The notes beneath the pieces were generated by a model. It made no database searches and was not told the DNA's origin. It saw only the letters and a list, made by a program, of their open reading frames with translations. Of a DNA stretch of 64,000 bases, positions 42,885-50,548 are shown one piece after another. The number at the start of each line of letters is the position of its first letter. The first letter of the stretch is position 1. This stretch comes from JBHGBM01 sp041946965. GTDB taxonomy: Bacteria > Acidobacteriota > Terriglobia > Bryobacterales > Bryobacteraceae. A program made the translations under genes and the position numbers. The stretch is from positions 1-64,000 of the forward strand of contig JBHGBM010000024.1 of the NCBI GenBank assembly GCA_041946965.1. The letters run 5' to 3'.

Positions 42885-44000
42885 TTAGTTTAACCGGTAG
42901 AGGCGCACCCCGAAGGGCTCGAACTCCTCGCGCACGGCGAGGCCCGCGCCGGAAATCGAGGCGTCCACCGGGTTCTTGTCGGCGTTCACCGCGATCAGCC
43001 GCCGCCCCCGCGCGATCCACTCGATGCCGCGGTCGAGCGAGTGGCCGGTATCGTGGTACTCGATCTTCAACGCCAATTCCCTGCGCGGCGAAGCCAGGTC
43101 CGTGCGGATGCCGTGAAGCTCGGCGGCCACCGCGGCCAGGTCCCTCCACATGGGGGCGCCCGCAGGCGCGTGGCGGATGCCCCACCACAGCAGCCCGTTG
43201 GCGCCGTGCACGATGGCCTGGTACGCCATAAAGCGCGTCTCGGCCCGCGTGGGGTACAGGATCATCTTCGGGTCGCGGTCCTGCTTGCGCAGCATCTCCC
43301 AGGCGAAGGCCTGCAACACCATGAAGACGGCGCGCGCCGGCCCGGCTACGCGGCGCATCTTGTCCGCGTACTGGCCCACCTGGCTGACGGTCGAATTCAG
43401 GAAATCGCCCTGCTGCCCGTCCGGCCACAGCGCGAACTGCTCGCGGATGCCGCGCGGCGCCACGGGGTAGATGTCCGTGGCCACGATGTCGCTGGCTTCG
43501 TTATAGCGGCGCAGAGTGGATTCCAGGTTGGTGGGCGCGTGGTTCAGATAAATCGGATGTGAATTGTCGACCCGGCGGATGGCGCGCGCCGTCTCCACGA
43601 TCCTCTCCGGCGGCACCCGCAGCTCACGCGGCTTCTTGTAGACGTAGGTGGGCTCGTCCTCGGTCTCCCAGAAGAGCAGTGCGGAATGGTCCTTCAGCGC
43701 CTCCACCATGGGGCGCAGCCGCGGTCCGGCCTCGGGCAGCGAGCCCGTCGTGGACCAGCCGAACAGGCCGGCGGCGCGCGCGGCGTCGTACTGTCTGGCC
43801 TCCGGGCGCAGATGCACCAGGTTGAAACCCGCCTCGCGCACCGACTTCCACGGATCCGGCACGTTCGGCATCTGATACAGCCCGAGCACGAATTCACGGC
43901 GGCCGTTGACGGCGAGCATGCCGTCGGGTTCGATGCGGATGCCGCGCGGCGCGGCGGCTGCCAGAGGCGGCGCAGTGACGAAATCGCGGCGCGTGATCAT
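42885..44000 (-). CDS. Secreted TIM-barrel glycoside-hydrolase-like protein (copy 2 of tandem pair)
   Basis: 371 aa, Tat/Sec-like leader (MITRRDFVTAPPLAAAA). A (beta/alpha)8-type chain: GFNLVHLRPEA, HSALLFWETEDEPTYVY (acidic residues placed like a catalytic acid), SDIVATDIYPV, VFMVLQAFAWEM, YPTRAETRFMAYQAIVHGANGLLWWG, and a C-terminal sandwich part (RRLIAVNADKNP). No CAZy family can be named from memory. It is a diverged duplicate of the gene at 43997-45220, whose TGA overlaps this ATG (ATGA), so the two are translationally coupled. Confidence 0.7.
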   Translation of the reverse strand: MITRRDFVTAPPLAAAAPRGIRIEPDGMLAVNGRREFVLGLYQMPNVPDPWKSVREAGFNLVHLRPEARQYDAARAAGLFGWSTTGSLPEAGPRLRPMVEALKDHSALLFWETEDEPTYVYKKPRELRVPPERIVETARAIRRVDNSHPIYLNHAPTNLESTLRRYNEASDIVATDIYPVAPRGIREQFALWPDGQQGDFLNSTVSQVGQYADKMRRVAGPARAVFMVLQAFAWEMLRKQDRDPKMILYPTRAETRFMAYQAIVHGANGLLWWGIRHAPAGAPMWRDLAAVAAELHGIRTDLASPRRELALKIEYHDTGHSLDRGIEWIARGRRLIAVNADKNPVDASISGAGLAVREEFEPFGVRLYRLN

Positions 44001-45220
44001 TTCCCGAAATCCCGGCCCGCCCGGCGCGCTTCCCAACCGCGGCCGGTGGCGAAGACCTTCACTTCGTGCGGCATGAGGCGGACGATCAGCTCGCCCTCGC
44101 GGACCGCGGCGATTTCGCTTCCGTAGAGCAATTCCAGGCCGCGGCCATTCAGCGCGTCAAGCCCGCTGACCTCGACGCCCATGCACGGCGTGCCGGCCTC
44201 GTTCACCAGCGCGATCAGCCACTCCCCGCCCAGGCTGCGGCAGAACGCGCTCACGGGCCGGCCCTCCGCGCCGTCGATTACCTTGACCCGCACGCCCGGC
44301 ATTTCCGGCGCGGTGAGGAAGGGCTGGAGCGCGGCGAGCTCCGCGGCCATGGCGTAGATCGATTCGCGGAACGCGGGCTGCGGCTTGCTCGCGTTCATGC
44401 CCCAATAAAGAATGCCGCGCGCGCCGTGCGCGATGGCGGCCCAGGCCATCAGGCGCGTCTCGGCGAACGTGGGGTAGGCGACCGGCTCGTCGCGGCCCTG
44501 CAATTCACCCCAGGCGAAGCCCTGCAAGACCATCCACACCGGCTTGCCTTTTCCCACGGCCCGGTAGCGATCGGTGGAGCCGGCGGTCTCGGCCGGCTTG
44601 CGGCTATTGGCGTGTATGGGGTAGATGTCGCAGCCGGTGATGTCGATCTCGCCCAGATATTGCCGGATGAACTTCAGGTCGCTGCGCGCGGCTTCGTTGA
44701 TCCACAGCGGGAGGTTGCGGCTATCCAGCCTGCGAATCAGCGCCGCGCCCTCGCGCAGCTTGGGCATCAGGCGGGCCGCTTCGCCCTCGGCGTACCTCAA
44801 CGCTTCCGGAGTCTGCCGCCACCACTCGTCGGGGTGCTTGTAGATGCCGCTGCGGTGGAGTCCGCTGAACGCGGTGAAGTTCCAGACGATCTCGTCGGGG
44901 CCTTCCCACACGGCAAGCGCGGAATGCTCGCGGACGCCGTCTATCAGCGCGCGCAGCTTGCCGTCCGCGCCAAGTTGCATGGGCACGCTTACCCAGCCCA
45001 GCATTCCGGCCCGTGCGGCGCGGTCCAGGTCCGCCCGGTTGCGGCATCGCACGAGGTTGAAGCCGGCCTTCGACATGGCGGCCAGTTCCTCGTCCGCCAC
45101 GGGCAACTCGTAACTGCCTATGGGGAACACGGTGCGCCCCTGCCGGGTAAGGAAGCCCTGTCCCCAGGCGGCGGCGGTGAACAGAACGGCTGCCAGTGCG
45201 CGTTTCCCGCCCATGACCAT
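43997..45220 (-). CDS. Secreted TIM-barrel glycoside-hydrolase-like protein (copy 1 of tandem pair)
   Basis: 407 aa with a signal peptide (RALAAVLFTAAAWGQ). It parallels its neighbour: AGFNLVRCRN, HSALAVWEGPDEIVW, ITGCDIYPIHANS, VWMVLQGFAWGEL, YPTFAETRLMAWAAIAHGARGILYWG and a C-terminal GEWLIALVNEAG strand region. The ETEDE of the partner is EGPDE here, keeping two acidic positions. ATG 45220 is used; ATG 45214 is possible. A TATCAT box at 45237-45232 (minus) lies 11 bases upstream, overlapping the promoter of the divergent sialidase. Confidence 0.7.
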   Translation of the reverse strand: MVMGGKRALAAVLFTAAAWGQGFLTRQGRTVFPIGSYELPVADEELAAMSKAGFNLVRCRNRADLDRAARAGMLGWVSVPMQLGADGKLRALIDGVREHSALAVWEGPDEIVWNFTAFSGLHRSGIYKHPDEWWRQTPEALRYAEGEAARLMPKLREGAALIRRLDSRNLPLWINEAARSDLKFIRQYLGEIDITGCDIYPIHANSRKPAETAGSTDRYRAVGKGKPVWMVLQGFAWGELQGRDEPVAYPTFAETRLMAWAAIAHGARGILYWGMNASKPQPAFRESIYAMAAELAALQPFLTAPEMPGVRVKVIDGAEGRPVSAFCRSLGGEWLIALVNEAGTPCMGVEVSGLDALNGRGLELLYGSEIAAVREGELIVRLMPHEVKVFATGRGWEARRAGRDFGK

Positions 45221-45231
45221 TCGATTCTCGC

Positions 45232-45241
45232 ATGATACGCT
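45232..45241. promoter_or_regulatory. Overlapping divergent -10 boxes (45220/45253 pair)
   Basis: In a 32-base gap, TATCAT on minus (45237-45232) and TACGCT on plus (45236-45241) overlap. Each is 11 bases from its start codon. The gap shares the 14-mer TGATACGCTGAAGT with the gap at 35286-35299. Confidence 0.4.
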
Positions 45242-45252
45242 GAAGTTCGCTT

Positions 45253-46287
45253 ATGTGTCGAATGCTATGCTTGCTTGCTGTGTTTGGCGTGGCGGGAGCG
45301 CAGGAATTCGTCTACGACCAGGCTCCGTTCCCCTCCTGCCACGCCTCGACCATTGTGGAGACCGCGCCCGGCGAGTTCCTCGCGGCGTGGTTCGGCGGCA
45401 CGGCGGAAGGCCGTCCGGATGTCGCCGTCTGGGGCGCGCGGCTCGCCGGAGGCAAATGGTCGGAGCCGGTGGAGTTGGCGCGCGAGCCGAACATCGCGGC
45501 GTTTAACCCCGTGTTGTTCCACTCGCGCGACAAGGTGCTCTGGCTGTACTACAAGTTCGGCCCCACCCCGCAGACCTGGACCGCCGGACGCCGCTCCAGC
45601 CGCGACGGCGGCCGCACCTGGTCCGCCATCGAGCATCTGCCCGCCGGGCTCTACGGGCCAATCAAGAACAAGCCGCTGGTGCTGGCCGATGGAACCATCC
45701 TCAGCGGCACCTCCATGGAAAGCTACCGCTCCTGGGCGTGTTGGGTGGAGCGCAGCCGGGACAACGGCCGTACCTGGACGCGCATCGGCCCCATCGTCGC
45801 CGAGCCGGGAGGGCGCCCCGGAAGCGCCGGACCCAATGAGGTGCCCGGCGCGCAGGAATGGGGACGCACCAGCGGCATCATCCAGCCGGCCATCGTGCCG
45901 CTCGGCAAGAAGCTGCGGATGTTCGTGCGCGCCACGCAGAATATCGGCCGCATCTGCTACGCGGATTCGTCCGACGGCGGCCTGACCTGGACTCCCGCGC
46001 GCCCCACCTCACTGCCGAACCCGAACAGCGGCATCGACGCGGTGGGTCTGCGCGACGGCCGCATCGTGATCATCTACAACCACACCGAGAAGGGCCGGAG
46101 CCCGCTGAACGCGGCGGTATCGCGCGACGGCGTAAACTGGAACATGTTCCGCGCCCTCGAAACCGAACCGGGCGAGTACTCCTACCCGGCGGTGATCCAG
46201 GCGGCCAACGGCGACGTGCACATCACCTACACCTGGAACCGGAAGAAGATCCGGCACGTGACCATCCCGCTGGCGGCGGTGCCGTAA
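45253..46287 (+). CDS. Secreted sialidase-like BNR-repeat protein
   Basis: 344 aa with a short signal peptide (MCRMLCLLAVFGVAGAQ). Six-bladed propeller of the exo-alpha-sialidase type with Asp boxes SRDGGRTWS, SRDNGRTWT and SSDGGLTWT. Other family segments are CHASTIVETAPGEFLAAWFGG, NPVLFHSRDKVLWLYYK, GRTSGIIQPAIVPL, and EYSYPAVIQAANGDVHITYTW. A full sialidase arginine triad is not assigned, so it could cleave sialic acid or another acidic sugar such as a rhamnose-linked residue. It acts outside the cytoplasm, next to two glycosidase-like proteins on the other strand. Confidence 0.78.
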   Translation: MCRMLCLLAVFGVAGAQEFVYDQAPFPSCHASTIVETAPGEFLAAWFGGTAEGRPDVAVWGARLAGGKWSEPVELAREPNIAAFNPVLFHSRDKVLWLYYKFGPTPQTWTAGRRSSRDGGRTWSAIEHLPAGLYGPIKNKPLVLADGTILSGTSMESYRSWACWVERSRDNGRTWTRIGPIVAEPGGRPGSAGPNEVPGAQEWGRTSGIIQPAIVPLGKKLRMFVRATQNIGRICYADSSDGGLTWTPARPTSLPNPNSGIDAVGLRDGRIVIIYNHTEKGRSPLNAAVSRDGVNWNMFRALETEPGEYSYPAVIQAANGDVHITYTWNRKKIRHVTIPLAAVP

Positions 46288-46289
46288 GA

Positions 46290-46963
46290 TCACTCCGGGA
46301 AAAACACCAGCCAATCGCGCAGCGGAAGCTCGATCCAGTGCTTCGTCCGCGGCGCCTCCGGTCCCCTCCGGGCTTCGAACGCGTCAAAGACGTACGGCAC
46401 GCCCTCCGAGCCCAGCAGCAACGGCCCGTCGTTGACGCCGAAGAGCAGGTGGGGACCGTTCGAAAGGCCCGAGTTGCCCACGTAACCGAGCACGTCTCCG
46501 CGTTTCACCCGTAGTATCCGCCGGCGATCTCGAGCGCCGCCAGGTTGCCCGCGAAGGTTTTCCCGTTGAGCGGCACGATCGGCTCGCTCTCCATGGCCAC
46601 GTTTTCGGGAACGCCGTCCACCACGGCCGCCACCCGTCCGTCGGCTGCGGCCAGGACTTCCGCGCCATAAGCGCAATGGTCGCGATTATCCCGCGGGTTG
46701 TTCCAGTTCCTCCGCGGTGAAGGATGCCACGTGGCGCCGCCCGCCTTCACCCGCAGCCCGGCGAGCCGGATTTCGGCGTCGTCGTAATTGGTAACGTGCA
46801 CTTCGTAAACCAGGTGCGTCCTTCCACCGGCGGGAAACGGAACCGGCGGCACGGGCACCGTCACATCCACGGGGACCGGAAACAGCTCGCGGTCAAACTA
46901 CGCCGAATGCGGCAGTTGCGCCTGGGCCAGTGCCGCGGCGGCCAGCAGCAGCAGAGTTCGCAT
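46290..46963 (-). pseudogene. Broken M23-family metallopeptidase gene
   Basis: ATG 46963 begins a signal peptide (MRTLLLLAAAALAQAQ) that ends at an in-frame TAG (46898-46900). The same frame then resumes as FDRELFPVPVDVTVPVP and continues through YGAEVLAAADGRVAAVVDG and IAGGYYG, where it stops again. The next frame carries RVKRGDVLGYVGNSGLSNGPH and the C-terminus. About ten residues (the YAHLQPGSL-type strand) are missing at the shift, and the catalytic HxH reads HLL. One nonsense mutation, one frameshift with deletion and one lost ligand make it a pseudogene of an exported M23 peptidase. Confidence 0.75.
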
Positions 46964-46970
46964 CCAGAGC

Positions 46971-46986
46971 AGTTTATCAATACACT
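46971..46986. promoter_or_regulatory. Divergent -10 boxes between M23 relic and hemW-like gene
   Basis: TAAACT on minus (46976-46971) ends 7 bases before ATG 46963; TACACT on plus (46981-46986) ends 7 bases before GTG 46994. Both fit leaderless starts within a 30-base gap. Confidence 0.4.
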
Positions 46987-46993
46987 GAAAGTA

Positions 46994-48058
46994 GTGCCCG
47001 GTGTTTACATCGCATACCCGTTCTGCGCTGGCAAATGCACCTTCTGTAACTTCGCCTCCGGTGTGTTTCCGCGCGAGCTGGAGCAGCGCTACACTTGCGC
47101 GCTCTGCGATGAAATTGCCCGGCACGCGTGGCAGTGGCGGCCCGAAACGGTGTACCTGGGCGGCGGCACGCCCAGCCGCATGCCGCTCGATGCGCTGGCC
47201 CGCGTGCTGGCGCTGGTCCCCGGGCGCCCATGGCAGGAAGCGACCATCGAAGCCGCGCCCGGCGGCATCACGCGGGAGCGCGCCCGTGCCTGGGCCGCCG
47301 CCGGCATCACTCGCGTGAGCCTGGGAGTGCAGTCGTTCGTCCCGCTCGAAATCGCGCGCGCGGGCCGCAAGCACACGGCGGAAACCGTCGCCTCGGAGAT
47401 CGCGCTGCTGCGCGACGCGGGGATCTCCACCATCAACATCGATCTCATCGCGGGCCTCTCCGGGCAGACTGAAGCGGGCTGGAGCGAATCGCTCGAATGG
47501 ATCGGGCGCCTCGCGCCGGAGCACGTTTCGGTCTACATGCTGGAAGTGGATGAGGACAGCCGCCTGGGCCGCGAGATCCTCGCCGGCGGCGCGCGTTACG
47601 GCGCAAGTGAAGTCCCCGAATCCGCGGACCTCTACGAGCTCGCCGTGGAGCGCCTGGCCGCGATGGGCCTGAAGCGCTACGAAATCTCCAACTTCGCGCG
47701 GCCCGGCTTTGAGTCGCGGCACAACCTGAAGTACTGGCGCCTGGAGCCTTACGCCGGCTTCGGCGCCGATGCCTGCTCTTTCGACGGCCGCGTGCGCCGG
47801 CAGAACCCGTCGAGCGTATACGAGTATCTTGCGGAGCCGCCCGAAATCGAAGCGGCGCATCCGGACGAGGAGCGCTTCTTCATCGGCCTGCGGCTGGCCG
47901 AGGGCGTGCGGCCCGCGCCCGAAGAGTGGCAACGCTACCGCGAGCCCATCGGCCGGTTCCTCGATCAGGGCCTGCTCGAAACCGATGGCGCCGTCCTGCG
48001 CCTCACCGGCCGCGGAGTGCTCTATTCCAACGAAATCTTTCAGGAGTTCATCGCATGA
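46994..48058 (+). CDS. hemW: HemW-like radical-SAM protein (coproporphyrinogen III oxidase family)
   Basis: 354 aa. Radical-SAM cluster motif in YIAYPFCAGKCTFCNF (CxxxCxxC), GGG motif VYLGGGTPS, and HemN/HemW segments VSLGVQSF, INIDLIAGLSGQT, HVSVYMLEVDEDSRLG, YEISNFARPGFESRHNLKYW and the C-terminal HemN_C domain (GVRPAPEEW...LTGRGVLYSNEIFQEF). HemW is a heme chaperone related to, but distinct from, the oxygen-independent oxidase HemN. GTG 46994 is the only sensible start. It overlaps the threonine aldolase start by ATGA. Confidence 0.85.
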   Translation: MPGVYIAYPFCAGKCTFCNFASGVFPRELEQRYTCALCDEIARHAWQWRPETVYLGGGTPSRMPLDALARVLALVPGRPWQEATIEAAPGGITRERARAWAAAGITRVSLGVQSFVPLEIARAGRKHTAETVASEIALLRDAGISTINIDLIAGLSGQTEAGWSESLEWIGRLAPEHVSVYMLEVDEDSRLGREILAGGARYGASEVPESADLYELAVERLAAMGLKRYEISNFARPGFESRHNLKYWRLEPYAGFGADACSFDGRVRRQNPSSVYEYLAEPPEIEAAHPDEERFFIGLRLAEGVRPAPEEWQRYREPIGRFLDQGLLETDGAVLRLTGRGVLYSNEIFQEFIA

Positions 48059-49104
48059 TCGACTTGCGCAGCGATACCGTTACCCGTCCCACCGCGGCCA
48101 TGCGCCGCGCCATGGCCGAGGCCGAAGTGGGCGACGACGTGTACGGAGAAGATCCCACCATCAACCGCCTGGAAGCGCGCGCCGCGGAGGTCCTCGGCAA
48201 GGAGGCTGCCCTGTTCGTGCCCTCCGGAACCATGGGCAACACCATCGGCATCAAGGTCCACACGCGCCACGGGCAGGAGGTGATCTGCGAATCGCGGGCG
48301 CACATCCTAAACTACGAGCTCTCCATGCTGGCGTGGTTTTCGGGTTGCGTGGCGCGGCCCATCGCGGCCGAGGGCGGCATTCTCAACTGGAGCGCCATCC
48401 GCGCCGAAATCCGGCCGCTCGGCCCGCACGCGGCCCCCACCGGCCTGATCGAGATCGAGAACACTCACAACATGGCGGGCGGAACGGTGTATCCGCTGGA
48501 AACCATCGCGGAGATCTGCGACGGTGCGCACTCGATGGGACTGGCCGTGCACATGGATGGCGCCCGCATCTTCAACGCGTCGGCGGCGTGCGGCCGTCCG
48601 GTGCGCGAGATTGCCGCGAAACCGGACACGGTGATGTTCTGCCTCTCCAAGGCCCTCGGCGCGCCCGTCGGCTCCATGTTGGTGGGCGCGCGGGACCACA
48701 TCGCCGCGGGACGGCTCTACCGCAAGCGCCTCGGCGGCGGCATGCGGCAGGCGGGAGTGCTGGCCGCGGCCGGGCTCATCGCGCTGGAGGAAACGCCCCG
48801 GCGGCTGCCCGAGGATCACGCCAACGCGCGTTTCCTGGCCGAAGGCCTCGCCAACCTGCCCGGCATCCGGCTTGATCCCACCGCGGTGCAGACCAACATT
48901 GTCATCTTCGACGTGCAGGGCACGGGCATGCAGGCGGCGGAGATCAGCGCGCGGCTCAAGGAGCGCGGAGTGCTCATCAATCCCGTGAACCAGAGGCTTA
49001 TGCGCGCCGTGACACACTACGACGTGGACCGCGCCGGCTGCGAGACCGCGCTGAAGCGCATCTCAGAGGTTCTGCCCCGCCGCAGCGCCGCCTCGGTGGC
49101 TTGA
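48055..49104 (+). CDS. ltaE: Low-specificity L-threonine aldolase
   Basis: 349 aa PLP enzyme cleaving L-threonine or L-allo-threonine to glycine and acetaldehyde. Family hallmarks: MIDLRSDTVTRPTAAMRRAM, VGDDVYGEDPTINRLE, FVPSGTMGN, ENTHNMAGG, HMDGARIFNA and the PLP lysine in MFCLSKALGAPVGSML. Length is normal. It is translationally coupled to the HemW gene, an association with no obvious shared pathway except supply of glycine. Divergence from the ceramidase-like gene is convergent, 15 bases apart. Confidence 0.95.
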   Translation: MIDLRSDTVTRPTAAMRRAMAEAEVGDDVYGEDPTINRLEARAAEVLGKEAALFVPSGTMGNTIGIKVHTRHGQEVICESRAHILNYELSMLAWFSGCVARPIAAEGGILNWSAIRAEIRPLGPHAAPTGLIEIENTHNMAGGTVYPLETIAEICDGAHSMGLAVHMDGARIFNASAACGRPVREIAAKPDTVMFCLSKALGAPVGSMLVGARDHIAAGRLYRKRLGGGMRQAGVLAAAGLIALEETPRRLPEDHANARFLAEGLANLPGIRLDPTAVQTNIVIFDVQGTGMQAAEISARLKERGVLINPVNQRLMRAVTHYDVDRAGCETALKRISEVLPRRSAASVA

Positions 49105-49119
49105 ACCGTTCTCGCGCCT

Positions 49120-50529
49120 TTATCGGAACATCGAGTCGATGATCGCCACCGTGCGGTCCACAAGCGCCTGGCCGCCTTCCGGCCCCACCTTGTTGCTGGG
49201 GATCTCGGCGCCGTAGCCGCCGGCCGCCACGGCTTTGGCCGTGGGCAGATACCCGGCTGAGTCGCAGGCGAGTTGCACGACGAAGGTCTGCTCGGCCCGG
49301 CTGCGCGCCTTGATGCGCAGCCCGAAATCGAGGAACAGCTCGAAGGGATTGGTCGCAATGGCGGTTTCGCCCAGGCGAAGCACATGCAACTCTATGGGAA
49401 ACTCCGTCTCGCGATCCTGGCGGCGGTACCGCTCCATGACCTCCTGGGCGCGGCGCATCAGCCGGAAGCGGTTGGGTTGCGCCGCGGGAGCCTTCTCCAG
49501 CCGGGCGTACTCCTGTCTGGCCCATTCGAGGTCCGCTTCCGTCACCTTGCGCACGGGCAAGCGCAGCTCCTCCACACGATGCGCGAAGGGAACCGCGGTC
49601 CGGATATCGGCCGCCGCCGCCGGGTAGACCTCTTCCACGGCGCGGGCGATGCGGCGCGCGATCTGTTCGGTTTCGCTGATACCCAACCGTTGCCGCATCC
49701 GGGCTTCCGCCGCTTTGCGGATCTGCACGTGCGGCGATTGGTCCCCGGCCGCTCCAATCATCGGAAACACGAAAAGATCCCGCCCGTACCGGCGGCGGAG
49801 TTCTTTCCTCGCATCGTCCCAGAAATCAGCCGAGATATAGTGCTGGCTCTCGGCCACCTGGGAGGGACATGCCACGTTGACCCCGATGCCGGACAGCCTG
49901 CGTTCGGGCGTCCACACGAAGAAGAGTTCCACCGCGTGGTCTTCGTAGCCCTCGATACCCATGAATTCGGGCCGGTCGAGCCTGGCGTACATGGTGGCCC
50001 GGCCATCGCTGAACACCGCCCGGCGGTTGTACCCGAGCACCGCGTGTCCCAGCGCCCAACTGACTCCGGCCGGCCTGCGAGCTTTCCATGCCTCGACCGC
50101 GGCGCCGCCCACCTTGTCCGTGAGGAATTCGATGAACTCGGAGGGTTTCATGACGCCCTCGGGGATTTCGTAGTTGCCCTCCCTCATTTCCGGCGCGGTG
50201 TGCGTGTGAGTCGCGTTCAGTATCAGCTTGCGCCCGTCGAACCCGGGAATGGCCGCCTTGAGCCGCACGCGGAGGAGGTCGAGCAGCCGCTTGTCCACGG
50301 CGACCACGTCCAGCGAGACCATGATGGCCTGCTCCGGTCCGCTCTGGAGCGCCAGCGCGGTGGCCGTCACCGGATCGTGGACGGATGTGGAGATGCGCGT
50401 GTAAAATTGGCCGGCCAGCGCCACCGGCCGGTCCGGCGTAATATCGGCCTGCGCCCACCCGGCCAGCAGGTCCGCCGCACAAAGTGGCCCGCAGGCCGAC
50501 AGCCAAACGGCTACGAGCAGTGTCCTCAA
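49120..50529 (-). CDS. Neutral/alkaline non-lysosomal ceramidase-like secreted hydrolase
   Basis: 469 aa from TTG 50529 (GGAGG 8 bases upstream). Signal peptide (MRTLLVAVWLSACGPLCA), then the neutral-ceramidase N-terminal domain: GWAQADITPDRPVALAG, LILNATHTHTAP with the zinc histidines, and FPMIGAAGDQSPH, which matches the GDxSP nucleophile motif. The C-terminal immunoglobulin-like domain of classical ceramidases is missing, as in many planctomycete and acidobacterial relatives whose substrate may not be ceramide. A strand with ACDSAGYLPTAKAVAAGGYG is also conserved in that group. Downstream of the XylR-type regulator gene on the same strand. Confidence 0.85.
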   Translation of the reverse strand: MRTLLVAVWLSACGPLCAADLLAGWAQADITPDRPVALAGQFYTRISTSVHDPVTATALALQSGPEQAIMVSLDVVAVDKRLLDLLRVRLKAAIPGFDGRKLILNATHTHTAPEMREGNYEIPEGVMKPSEFIEFLTDKVGGAAVEAWKARRPAGVSWALGHAVLGYNRRAVFSDGRATMYARLDRPEFMGIEGYEDHAVELFFVWTPERRLSGIGVNVACPSQVAESQHYISADFWDDARKELRRRYGRDLFVFPMIGAAGDQSPHVQIRKAAEARMRQRLGISETEQIARRIARAVEEVYPAAAADIRTAVPFAHRVEELRLPVRKVTEADLEWARQEYARLEKAPAAQPNRFRLMRRAQEVMERYRRQDRETEFPIELHVLRLGETAIATNPFELFLDFGLRIKARSRAEQTFVVQLACDSAGYLPTAKAVAAGGYGAEIPSNKVGPEGGQALVDRTVAIIDSMFR

Positions 50530-50548
50530 CGTTATGACCTCCGAACGA

